A stretch of 64,000 nucleotides of DNA from positions 448,519 through 512,518 of the forward strand of contig NW_008708943.1 in the NCBI RefSeq assembly GCF_000327385.1, written 5' to 3'. Positions 1 to 11,700 of the stretch are shown here, piece after piece. Position 1 is the stretch's first letter. Each line of letters opens with the position of its first letter. A model generated the notes under the pieces. The model was given only the letters and a program-made list of their open reading frames with translations, ran no database searches and was not told the origin of the DNA. The stretch comes from Lottia gigantea (lineage: Eukaryota > Mollusca > Gastropoda > Lottiidae). The position numbers and the translations under genes are program-made.

Positions 1-3000
1 GTTGTTCCCCCACTTTCAATATTTTTATCCCTGAAATTTTGTGGCCCCTGCTCGCCCACGTCACCTGATGTTTCGTTGAAACGCTACTGTTTTGCATCGC
101 AATATCTCATTCGGTAGCGATAGTTGCCGTGTGTACGAATCTTCCTGAAGGTAAGAACAATTCTGATTCCTGTGCCAGTACTTCCAGGTGTCGGATCTCA
201 CCTCTAATATCTTTGGATTTGTCGATCATACTCAGTTATACAGAACAGCTATTGGACTCATCATAGCATATTAGTATTGTATCCGACTTTTCTGTATTAT
301 GACTGTCTACAGATTCTGCTTTTGTAACAAATATTGGAACGGACGTTTTATTTTTCTTTCTGACACGAGTGTACTAGGCTTGTTTAGATTCGTTAAGTTA
401 AAATTGTAGAAGCGGTTTTCTTTCGCGTCTTGGAAATTGAGCCCTATCAATTAACGGTGGAATAGGTTTGACTGGAACTGTCTGTGATTCTATAGAATTT
501 CTGCCATTCCTGGGTTTGATTCCTGTCTTTATAAATAAATGTAATTGAAATTATTGAAACGGTTTGTTACCTCTGTATTGAAGGCTGATAAAAGACCAAC
601 AGATGGGTTTCTATAGGTATTATGTCAGTTTAATGGGTCACCTTGTTTTGGTGGTTGTAATGCGTCATAGATAACATTAAAGGAAAGAATTAGAATAAAA
701 TTAAGAATTCCGAGGTTGCAGTCAGTCGTTTTAATTTTACGTCACCAAGTGATACCTAACTATTGATATGATACCTGGAAGCAGTTGGAGATAGTTTTCA
801 GTTCCATGGGTTTTTTATGTTACCTAGACAACCCGGTTAGTCAGTTTGAAAAGTGATATGAATATCTAAGTAGCATTTATGTCAGATAGTAAAGCAAATG
901 TTTAGGACTATATCCCTTTAAAGGCCGTAGTTCGCTCTTTTCTGCGTTTGAATTGTGTCTTGAATATACGTAAATAGTATTCAGATGTATTAGAACTTCA
1001 CGAAAATCAGATAATCACTTCAAACATATCTCAAACTAGGAATTTCACTCTATTCTCTTTTATACATATGACAAAGTATCGAGAAACACGAGTCTTTACT
1101 TTGAAACGTGGATAATTCTGGATTCATGGATTTGAAGGCTCAAATTTCGACGATGAGCTGAGACTAGGAAAGCTTGGTCAAACGGATGTTTAAAATGACC
1201 CTTTAAGCACCGTGAACTGGTTGAGAAAATACAAAGATTTTTTTTCCTTGACACAAAATGAATCTGCTAAGAATTACTGAAAAACTATTCGTATTGCCAT
1301 GAGTAGGTGATCACTTCCGTTTTAAAAATTCAAAAACGTTATTAATATCTTTAAGACATGTCTCAACAACGTGGATGCTGGAAAGAGTAGGCTGATTGAC
1401 AATAAGACTAACAACTCAAGTTCACTTCTTCAGTTGAGATCCTGTACTTTAAGCTGCATTAGGACCCGTTTTTCTGGATTTTTTCCCCAGTATTTGTTCA
1501 AGATTTAAAGATATGGCAATTAAAATTGATATTATCAGGTTGTATCATATCCGGCACATAACAGGCACTGTGCTTTGCAGGCTGTGCACAAATGCGCATG
1601 TCTCTACATCTGAATATCTACACAGGGTAAGCCAGTGTTTCTCACATTCCACACGGTATGACGTTACCCATTGAAGAATTAGAACAATAAAGACATCTCA
1701 AGACAAAACAATGGAATATATATTTCAGTGACCTCTGCTGGCCTATGTGTATCTTCATTAGCAAAGTAGAAAGGAATACCAGAGGCTTTATAAACTGTGA
1801 TTAACGCAGCACTGAATATTGATATTGAAAAAAACCTATATCTGGGTTTTAATATGCTGTAAATTTACCTGTCATGTTGCATATAGAAAATTTTTAATTA
1901 ATCCTTGAAAGATTATGATTAAGGGGTGAAGGTAGCTTATATATTTTGGGAAGTAGACGATATCTGACCAATTTGTTCTTACAGTGTGCATTGGAAAGGC
2001 TACAATTTGAACGTGGCTGGAGCTATTTTTACTAAAATGTTAAAACAATGAGATCAGAACAGCTAGTTTTCGACCTTCATTTAAATCTGGATACTATACC
2101 ATGACTCTTCTTTGATCTGCTGCTGGTTCCATAAAAACAGTGTCATACCAGGTCGAGAAAGCCTGATCTCTTAATGACTTGTATTGATTGAAGTTAACAG
2201 AGATTTCACCTAAAATTACATCAATAAATTCACAAATCATCAACCAATTCATCACTTTCTCCTTCTACTTCCGGTTTGGTGCGACGTAACCGGAAGCGGA
2301 AAGGGTATCTATAGTGAAGTGCGTGCTAGATGTTGAATGTGTTATTCAACTAGTTTCTATATCGTCACGATATCAATTTAATTACTCTCAAAATCAGATT
2401 ATTTTTACCGTGTTTCCTATATTAGGTAGAACCTATCGAAATCGAAAAATTTTATATTTTTAAATCAAGTACGCCTTGATTTAGTTTTTTTCTAACATGG
2501 CGGAAGTAATCCTGAAATACGTTTTGTTTAAAAAGAAAATTATTGACGTCACTAGTACCGATAATGACGATTTGTTAAGCATTGTTTTGTCATAATCTCA
2601 AATCCTCAAAGAATATTATAAGATTTTGAAGAGCAAGATTTTTTTGTTTTGATGTAGGTCTAGTATTGAAAACACAGAAATGAAGGAAAAGCTCAAACAT
2701 AAAAGAGGAAACCGTAATTCAGACACCTGTATTTTACGTCTATATAACGTGTATGCCAGTAGATCTCTAGATTATATAGAATATATTTTTTCAAATAAAT
2801 TCAGTTACAGACATTCCAGAGGATCGCATGTGCAAAGTTGTACAGCTGTTTGACTGTTCATAATGAACAAAACATTACAGGATATTTTACTCAACGCTAC
2901 ACTTATTCAGTCGTAGATGGATAATCTTTGAAAATGCACATTAAAATATTTACGTACTGAAAGACATAAGGTTATTGATATTTGTAATGAAATCTAAAAA

Positions 3001-3650
3001 TCATAAAAAGTTTATTAATACTCTGATCTTTAATAAAATTGAAAAGTTCTGCAGCTTAAACCATTAAATAGAAGGCGATATTGATTACAGAAAACTGATA
3101 AGACTCTTAGAAAGGATTGTCCTTAGATATCTTTTAACGCCAGTCTAATATAATAAAACTCAAACTGTCAAGAAGTATTTTACTAATTCCCCTGTGTACT
3201 ATGTTTGTGCACATGTGGGGAAGATTCAAAACAAAAATTAATGGTTGTTTATTGTCAAAGGAATTGTGTAAATCAAGTTAATTTGAAAATAAATGCAGTT
3301 GATTTATGGTAGGAGAAAAATAAATTGCAACTGCTCAATCCAGACCTACTTATGTTCATTAACGTTTATACTTCCAAAACCTATAATTGGGGAACGTAAA
3401 CCTACGAAACGACTAGGTACGGTGTCCTAAAATAGTGTTTCACTTTTACTGTATAGATAATTCCGTAAAATACACAGCACTGGACATTGTATTTTATCTA
3501 TTCACTGTTAATTGGATACCAGGGGAGTGCACTTTTACCAATTTTCTAACAGTACTGAGATATATAATAATCATCAGGCGTTTCAGATAACTTATTTACT
3601 TTTTTATCTTTTGTTTAGCAGACGGAGTGAGTGTCAGCAGATTTTGTAAA
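1..3650. other. Intergenic, no gene recognised
   Basis: AT-rich sequence with no open frame resembling a known protein. A GC-richer start followed by a good donor-like site (CTGAAG|GTAAGA near position 151) could be a non-coding leader exon, but nothing downstream supports it. Positions about 1086-1200 carry, in reverse orientation, a dispersed repeat that also occurs near 7.45 kb and 14.4 kb. Confidence 0.6.
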
Positions 3651-3654
3651 CAGT

Positions 3655-4172
3655 TGTATGGGAGTGGGGCGATAGTATGGTATATTTTAGATTCATTCTT
3701 ACTATAGGAAACTCAATTTGCTAGCTGGCTGTATGATAGATTGGTACGCTAAACATTATGACGTGTTTGCTAGTGGGACATGATAGTCTGGTATGTTTTA
3801 GAACCATTATGACTTCAGAAAGCGGCCATTATGGATATCAGCAAAGTAGTTGGACACGCAAGATTGTTATGTTCTAGAACCATTCTGGCCATACAAAACT
3901 TTCACTGTGCAAATATGCTAGCTAGTTAGATACGATAGTTTGGTATGTTCCAGCTAGAAGCATTCCAACCATTCTGATTAGGCCTATACCAATCAGGTAA
4001 CTAGTTGGACACGATAGTTTAGTATGTTCTAGAACCATTCTGATCATAGAAAACAGCCCTAATGCTCAATCGTATGTCAGTTAGACACGATAGTTTGATA
4101 TGATACCATTCTGACTGTAGAAAATAGTGAATATGCCTAACCGCTAGCTAGTTGGACACGATAGTTGAGTAT
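3655..4172. repeat. Degenerate tandem array, units about 60-90 bp
   Basis: About seven imperfect units repeat the theme 'gttggacacgatagttt', then 'gtatgttctagaaccattct', then 'catagaaaac' and an 'atgctagctag' linker. Unit length drifts, so this is an old array. No open frame crosses it in a constant phase, so it looks like non-coding satellite-type DNA. Confidence 0.75.
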
Positions 4173-4640
4173 GTAAAAGATCTTTTACGATTCGAATTGG
4201 AATATGGTGCTGGTGAAATCCACTTCCGGAAAACAATCTCGAGAAGATTCTAAGCGGGTGTTTTTCACGCAATCGGATAATTAATATAATTCATGTTATC
4301 AACAGGGAATGAACGTGCATCAGATATGGAAATGTCGTAGTCCGGAGTAAACAGACGTCTATTTCCGCTTTGGATAACAACCACAGTTGAGTTGACATTT
4401 CAATCCCGCTTATCCAGTATTTCTCATATTAGTAGCATTGCCATTGTTAGGTCTAGTCTTGATCATTTGATATTTTGGTGAGTTCAGAAAATTCAATAAA
4501 ATAAAATTATACGTACATTTTAAGAAGTTGGTGTTATTGAACTGACGAACAAAAGATCTACCTCAATATGACCTTAACGAATGTTCTCCCACGCATTATT
4601 TTCGTGTACTTAAACCATATAGGCTATATGTAAAGCGTAA

Positions 4641-5143
4641 TACGAGGGCTGGTTAAAATATTTTAACCCTACCTAACTAATAATTATCGGACATAGATAA
4701 CAATATATCAAAGTGTAGTTTATTGTGCTTCTACTGAATTTCAACAATACAAATGCTAATTGCTGAGATTGTGGTCTAGAGAGGAACCTTCAAACTAACC
4801 CGAATAAAAATGAATTCAGAAAATGAGAACGTTGTCTACCGAGTTCTGATAAAGTTTGTGAGCTGAGAAGGAATATCCGCTAAGGAATCAATTTTCAATG
4901 TGTATGGGAAAGTATGCTCCGATTCATTTAACAACCAGACATTGGTCAGCAAACATTGATGACTATGCATTTTTTACTGATGACACCAAAGGATTTCTTT
5001 CTGTTAGGGAATTTGAGAGTTTAGACTTCGAAATGAGAAGTATATTGTGAAGAAGGGTGATTATTTGGAAAATAAACCAGTGAAATATCTCACAGCTATG
5101 TGTTTTATATAGTAGAACTGGAACTTCTTGACCAACCCTCGTA
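4641..5143 (+). mobile_element. Decayed, internally deleted mariner-type DNA transposon
   Basis: The left end reads TACGAGGGCTGGTTAAAA. The reverse complement of the right end reads TACGAGGGTTGGTCAAGA, giving imperfect terminal inverted repeats bounded by TA, as expected for Tc1/mariner insertion. Inside, the start of a transposase is recognisable (VVYRVLIKFVS, stop, EGISAKESIFNVYGK), which matches the helix-turn-helix region of mariner transposases. Near the right end KYIVKKGDYLENK matches the C-terminal tail. At about 500 bp it lacks the catalytic DDD core and carries stops, so it is a non-autonomous relic. Confidence 0.75.
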
Positions 5144-6476
5144 TAAAACGCTACCCCTTTTGCTTACTGCCATAATAATCTCAGCATTTCATCGTCCACC
5201 TCAACTTTTTTTACATAATTATGTGAGGAAGCTATATATATATATATATATAAGGTCATGCAAATTTTGATTCACTGGGCGTTGCCACAAACCAAGCACT
5301 TAAAGTTGTTCTGCTCCACAGAAGAATAGGACAAATACGTTCTAATATAATAGTGGAGCGTGTTAATTATATAAACAGTATGATGTAAGAAACGTGATAT
5401 GGTTCACATCAGTGGGAAGTAAAAATTCAATTTGTGCATTAACGCATTAATTTACATAATGTAAAAAGATCCGTGATGACTAAATTATATTATTCCGAGT
5501 GTTTGTTAGTGGCATTAGATTAGCAGTCTGATCATCAGGAAATACCTGGGTCGATTTTAATACAAACACCCACACCTTTAACGTCCATATAATCAGAGTC
5601 TAGTTTACCCCTCATCGTAAAAACTTGGTCCTGTAAATGATCACAAGATTTGCCTGTAGACTTTGTTTCTATTCTGCAGCTTCCAAATTACAAGAAGTCG
5701 GTGGTAAGAATAAGTAGTTCAGTTGATATCGTCTCTTCAATATATCCGAAAGTATTACATATTTATATTTTAATTTAGTTGGTAAACATCGTGTTGGGGA
5801 CTGAGGTAATAAATATGGTTAATTTCACGTGGTTTTCAAACCGACAAATCAACATGCTTCTACAAACGATTTGTTTTGTAAATAAGAACATATGCACAAA
5901 ACTCGTGATTAGTATATGAGTACGGGAAACCCTCTATCGTCTGCCCGTCTATTTATTGATACGGTTGTGTGGTATAGGTGGCGATGTCCGGTTTGATGCA
6001 AATAAGTAAAAGTAAAAGTTCCTTAGACTCGAATCTCCATCAAGCTAAAAAAAACAGATTAGTTCAAGTACACTCTCGGTCTCATTTGTATCAACTTCGG
6101 AACTAGAGTGCTGCCACTCATGCAAACTGACGAACATTGGCGAAGGTTGTGACGAATATTCACGGCCTCTTCCATCGATTAAATATTATCACTTATTTCT
6201 GAAATCTATTCACACAGAGTTCTAGCAGTAGGCCTACAGGACTAATAATCGTCAGTATACCTGATTTATTATAAAGATGGTATTGATAGTGAAATGGGTC
6301 TAAATTTAAAGTTTAATGTTTTTTGTTGACACAAAAATAATTTTATGTATTTTTTAACGCACAAGAGTGAAAATAATATTTTGTGTATCCGTTTGAAATA
6401 AAATGTAGTTTCACGTCGATATTGGAACAGAATGGAGTTTCTTGGACTAATACAATGAAATAGCGTTTTTAGGTGT
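5144..6476. other. Intergenic, no gene recognised; short TA microsatellite
   Basis: No coding signal seen. A TA dinucleotide run lies at about 5231-5252. The rest is unique-looking AT-rich DNA. Confidence 0.55.
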
Positions 6477-6771
6477 GGGCACACGAGCGGTCTTGATCGG
6501 AGATTTTTGTCGCCGATTAGTCTTGAGTAAGATCATAATGAGCCCTTGCTTGTACGACATCACTATCTCATCTCCTACATTTTTCTCGTCTGCAAGACAG
6601 ATCGTCAACATCCAATCAGATTCATTTTCCTTCCAATTGAATGCTCTGCACATGATAATCGACATGATGGAAAACGACCGATTGGAGATTTTTGTGTAGA
6701 TGCCGGTCGGTGAAACCCTTGACAATACTCTAGTCGGAGAAAAAAATCAGACTAAGACCGTTCGTGTGGCC
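6477..6771. mobile_element. Inverted-repeat element, family B (GGGCACACGA ends), copy 1
   Basis: The left end reads GGGCACACGAGCGGTCTTGA. The reverse complement of the right end reads GGCCACACGAACGGTCTTAG, so the ends form an inverted repeat of some 35 bp with mismatches. The interior (for example 'cgacatgatggaaaacgacc') recurs at 35.8 kb and, in reverse, at 41.0 kb. There is no transposase frame, so this is a MITE. No clear target duplication was found, so the superfamily is open. Confidence 0.65.
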
Positions 6772-8134
6772 GCAGCTTTAACAGTTACTGTTCTAAATTG
6801 TTTTTAGGCCAATGAAATGAAATAGAGATACCCTATATGGAATTTAATGTCTGACTGTTCTCTACCTCGTTGAACTAAAATATTGAACTAAAATATTGAA
6901 ATAAAATGGAGTTTTAGGCTCGACTGTTCTGTACTTTAGTGGGCTAATGGAATGAAATGAAATTGTATACTCTACTGTATTAAATTAACGTTAGAAGTTT
7001 TACCTTCTTATGTTCTGCGCATCACATGTTTTATATTGTCAAGGCTTTCTGTCAAAACTGTAGGGTTGGCCATCCTTAGTTTGTAAATAATTAAATAAGC
7101 AGATTATATAGTGTATCAAGCAGAAATAATTTAAATATCAAAACAAAAAAGCAGTGTAGCGAAACTTTGTGCTTACACCACATTTAATAATTCATCATGC
7201 CTTTAGTGTTCATATCTAACTAATTAATCATGTTAATTAGACCCATTGTTTAGTCTGGAAATATATTATGCCTACTTGCGCTATTACATAACATGTACTG
7301 TCTGGGTAGGCAGAATGACATTAGACATCAGACATGCCTTGATTATTACGAGAGTCTTCAGGAGTACTAGGTATGTACGAAAATCGCATAATTCCTCAAA
7401 CTCAATTTCTATGTATCGATGGATGCCTTTTCTATGTGACGAGTCGTCATTTTAACTTTCAGACTTGGATAATTCTGGACATGAGTTTAAATTTTGACAG
7501 TGAGACGTGAACACAATTACTGATTAGCTAAAAAAAAATCCCTTTCTGAACCTTAGACTAGACCTGACATCAGAAAATTTATTATTTTGAGGAGAATTTT
7601 AATCTACGGCACATTCAGTCTCGTGGTATTCCTATAAAGAAAAGCCTATATGTTAAAATATTTGATTGTATACGAATGCAATACACGAGGGATATGCGTT
7701 GATAAAAAATCAAAGATAAATGTAACTGGCAAAAAAGAGAAAAAACAATGGCATGCACGGCGTTTTCCAGTTCAGTTGTTCTACCAGTACCATGTCTTGT
7801 ACTCGACTCTGGATCAAAAAGCATTTTAATTAGAATATTCAAAGAAATGAGAATAAAAGGCAAACGACAATAATAAATATTATTAATATGACTATGATTT
7901 TTCTTGTGGAATACCGATTTATCATTTCTCTTTTTGAGTTCGTCTGATCTTTCAAAGCAAACCACATATTATAATCTTGAAATGATGAAACTGGTTTTTT
8001 TTTATTCGTAGTCTAAAGAGAATTTTGTACCTTATTTCTTATTATTTATTTTCAATAATGTAATCCGGCGCCAGTGCTGGTTTTTAGAAAGGATAAGAAA
8101 ACCATGTAAGAAAGAAAGAAGCAAATGAATTTTA
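6772..8134. other. Intergenic with small repeats
   Basis: Contains a 13-bp direct duplication (gaactaaaatatt) near 6870-6900. In reverse orientation near 7437-7510 it holds a copy of the dispersed repeat that contains GAGCCTTCAAATCC in its best copy. Several 'ggccaatgaaatgaaat' strings (6810, 6945) look like the reverse of the ATTTC tail of the SINE family of this genome. No gene seen. Confidence 0.45.
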
Positions 8135-8712
8135 AAGGTATACCTGTTGTCGAACCTCTTGGCAATTATTTTACATCGTTACAGCCTAGGATGTCGTGGA
8201 TCCAGTCTACCAGTTGGTCTTTGGTCCAACCTCTTGGCAATTATATTACATTGTAAAAACATAGGATGTCTCAGATCCGTTCTACCAGTCGGTCCTTGGC
8301 GATTACATAGGTCTACCAATTGGTACGTGGTCAAACACCTTTTAAAAATCCGTATATTTATTGGCAGTGATTTTTAAAAAAAATGATTCAGGGTCTCCAG
8401 CATCCAGTCTGGTCCTTGACAAAAGTTCTCACAATGGTTTTACCAGAAAAGCAACATAAGCTCTCAAGGATTTTGCTCTATCAGTTGGTCCTTGGCTTGT
8501 TTAAAATGATTTCACAAGGATGACAATATAGGTTGTCAAAGATTTCTACGAGTGTAGCTGGTCCTTGGCCAAACCTCTTTGCACTGATTTTACACAGATT
8601 CTCAACTATTTCTTCCTGTCCTTGGCCAAACTTCTTAGAAATGAATAATATTATTACGGCACTGGTTTCACCTGGATAATATTTTACCACCAAGTCATTG
8701 GCCACTCCTGAT
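8135..8712. repeat. Degenerate tandem array, units about 70-80 bp
   Basis: Repeated blocks follow the order 'aacctcttggcaatta', 'ttttacat', 'aggatgtc', 'tctaccagttggtc', 'cttgg'. The first two units (near 8148 and 8227) are the most alike and later units decay. There is no coding signal. Confidence 0.7.
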
Positions 8713-11700
8713 TGATCTTTAAAAGATTATCTGTTGGGTCAACTGGAATAATAAATAAATAACCTATCGTGATATTTCAGTTTTCTGTAAATATCTGAAA
8801 TTCGGTGTATATTTTAAGAAGGCTGAACAAAATAAAACTCCTACATTAAGGCGATTTTTTTTCATCAGCTATAATCCTATCCTGTCCTAGAAAGACGGGT
8901 ATGTTTATCTTTAATATCAAATCCTGCTCTAAACGATTTTTTCAGAAATTTTAATCCGTTATTTCCTCTTTAGTTTTGTTAAAGCCTGTTTTATCTGCCT
9001 TCAATTTAAACATTATATATTCTTATTGAATTTCTGTATGTTGTGTATTTACAAAAGAGATTTGCAGAAAGTAAATCTGATTAAAATTAAGAAATTAAAT
9101 ATTACGGTTTAAGTATATTGACTTGTCATTTTTATTGTCTTGTTAAAGCTTGTTTCAGTAAAAGCTGATAAAACTTAAAAAAAACTATCATTTTTATTGG
9201 ACGTTTTGTTCAATATTTTTCAAGCACTGTTAGCTTTATGATCAACATTCCCGAATATACGACGATTGCAGAACATCTTCAAGATTATTTCAATCAACAA
9301 GTTTTTTTTTTAATTCTATGTATATAGTTGATAACATTATACACGGTATTGTCGTTCACGTCAGCTGACCTCGAGTTATAAGTCACGTGTCATCTTGAAT
9401 TGTCTAGATTTCCGCCATCTTTACAACAGGTTGCTGGTGTAATCTTTAGATATTCCATGTTATAACATTCATTTTGCATTTCGAGAAACTGTGCTTCAGG
9501 TTTTTTAATAGTTCAGTGATATGACTTGAATATTTCTTTTGACATCCAACATAGCTTCCTGTGTAGTCTTAATGTGTCTGTGTTTTCATCTATAGTCATT
9601 CCATTCATTGTACCATAGAGTAATAATGCTTATAAATTTTAGTTTAGAAATGGGTTCCTGCAAGAAGTGTCAGTTTCACAATTTCCTTCAATATTCAATG
9701 TAAATGTGAACATTTTCATATGCACACTGTGTCCCCTGGTTATTTTATTACAGTTAGATCCTTAGCGACATATTGACTGGGTATATTGATAAGGATCATT
9801 TACTAATACTATATTATATTTTCAACATCATTACACATCAATGTCGCTTGTCTGGAGGCTGAATATATAAATTTATACAAGTCCGTCTGTCCCATTTGCC
9901 TTCAATTCGCCTTCAAAAATTACAATTCAGGTTCTGGTCGTTTTAGTTGAGCGATGCATGATTTTAATGATACTGATACAGTTTGAAGCAAAAACCTAGA
10001 CGCAAATCTCGCTTCCATTTCATTTTCACCTTGGAACCAGGGATCTCTTTAAGTACACGCCTTATAACAATTAGCCTACCTTCATATTTTTTTTACACGA
10101 TACACGTTTCCGTGTCCATTAGCGTACTCAGAAACAGACAGTAGGACACAAACTCCATTTACATCATTTCATTCACTTTATTCCACTAAATTCAATATTG
10201 ACATTAGGCACCCTGAGTTTATCTCACAATAAAGCTAATAGTTTAAAAATATTTATTAAAGTTATTTTCACATTCCATAAAATTAGGTTAGAAAACAGAT
10301 AATATATATATATACTTTGGTCAATGTGTCTAATTTTTGATTGAAATAACCAGTGGCGTCTAAAACTATCGATTCACCATTCTCTTTAGTATTTTTTAAA
10401 TTACTCTAAATTGCATCAAATTGGATAGTTTATTTAGAAACAGGAATAATGTAGTACTTGTGATTTAAAATGATGCTATTATATACTAGTTGTTGTATAA
10501 ATATTTAGAAAGCGACATAAAACGATTAGAATTCTTTATGAAATTGCATCATAATGTTGGCTATTTGCACATACAATTTGACGGCGATTGAAACAAGAGA
10601 ACCGTGCTGAGGATACACTTAAAGGTTTTATAATACAAGTGTGAAACGTTTTTTTTAAACCTATGACTAGAACTGCATCTGATCTTTATTAAATCTAAGA
10701 ACACAAAAAAAATAGTTTTTCTTATTTTATTCTCCACTGAGTGCTTAAGGTTCGATTCCAGCATAGTACCAATAGATACGCCTAAAAGATTTCAACTCAA
10801 ATTTCCTCGTCCGTGATGCACGACTATTGCCAGTCGCAAAATGATACTTTCACGCCTTTATTCCATGATAAAAACATCTTCAGTGTGGCTCTCAGTGCAA
10901 ATGTTTCGATCGCGGCAAAGTTCAGGATAGTCCCAGCAGATTTTCACTGGTTTCCGCTGGTCTGTGATGCGGGTTGACATGAAATTGGTCTCGTCATTTG
11001 AACGAGACTCTTGTGCTGTGAACTTTGAAGATCCTTCGAATGTTGGCTATATATCAAAATAAGGCCTATAACAAAAATTCTTGCCAAAAATGTCTTCATA
11101 GTTGCTCTGTATTGTGTTGTCGTTGCAGTGTGTCGTAAAACCATATTTCATTTTCTTGCATCTCGAAGACAATCCGACGTGTCATAAAGCTAAGTATTTC
11201 TCTTCAAGAAAACTGGCGACAATCCCAACCTGCTATTATCATATAGAGTAAGACTTGTCTTTGTCTTTAAGTATGATTTATTTCATCATTTTATTGTTTG
11301 ACTATTTTACTGTTTATTTGGATCGCCTGGGAATGCGAACATACCATGAAGAAATTTATTACATTTTGATGACTGCTCCGCACTAAATTATGACTAGTCC
11401 CGCGACAATGATAATACCGCAGTAAATGCCACGTTGAGCTATCAGAAGTCAAATTAAAATGTCGTAAGTTGTTGTAAATCATTATTAATTAAATAAAGAT
11501 ACCAGACCATAAATCATCTGTCTTTATTAATTATAATCTGCTTTACAACTAGGACTGTCCGTTATGGACACTGGGCTTGTTCATCTTTCCGGAACATATG
11601 ATGTTTCTCTTAGTTTTTCAACTTTCTGAACAATGACGTCATGTATACATTAGACTCACGTCTACGTTCCTCTTCGTCTACGCTCAGCTGCGACGAAAGC

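Noticed and set aside
1-160. Leader exon ending CTGAAG|GTAAGA at the left edge
   Set aside because: The donor is good, but no coding exon follows on the plus strand for over 40 kb.
6447-6725. 92-codon minus frame and overlapping 74-codon plus frame
   Set aside because: Both are inside inverted-repeat element family B copy 1; open frames on both strands come from its foldback structure.
10944-11144. Minus-strand frame containing MKTFLARIFVIGLILIYS, resembling a secreted peptide
   Set aside because: The downstream part overlaps a diverged SINE remnant, and no donor site or Cys-rich exon follows.
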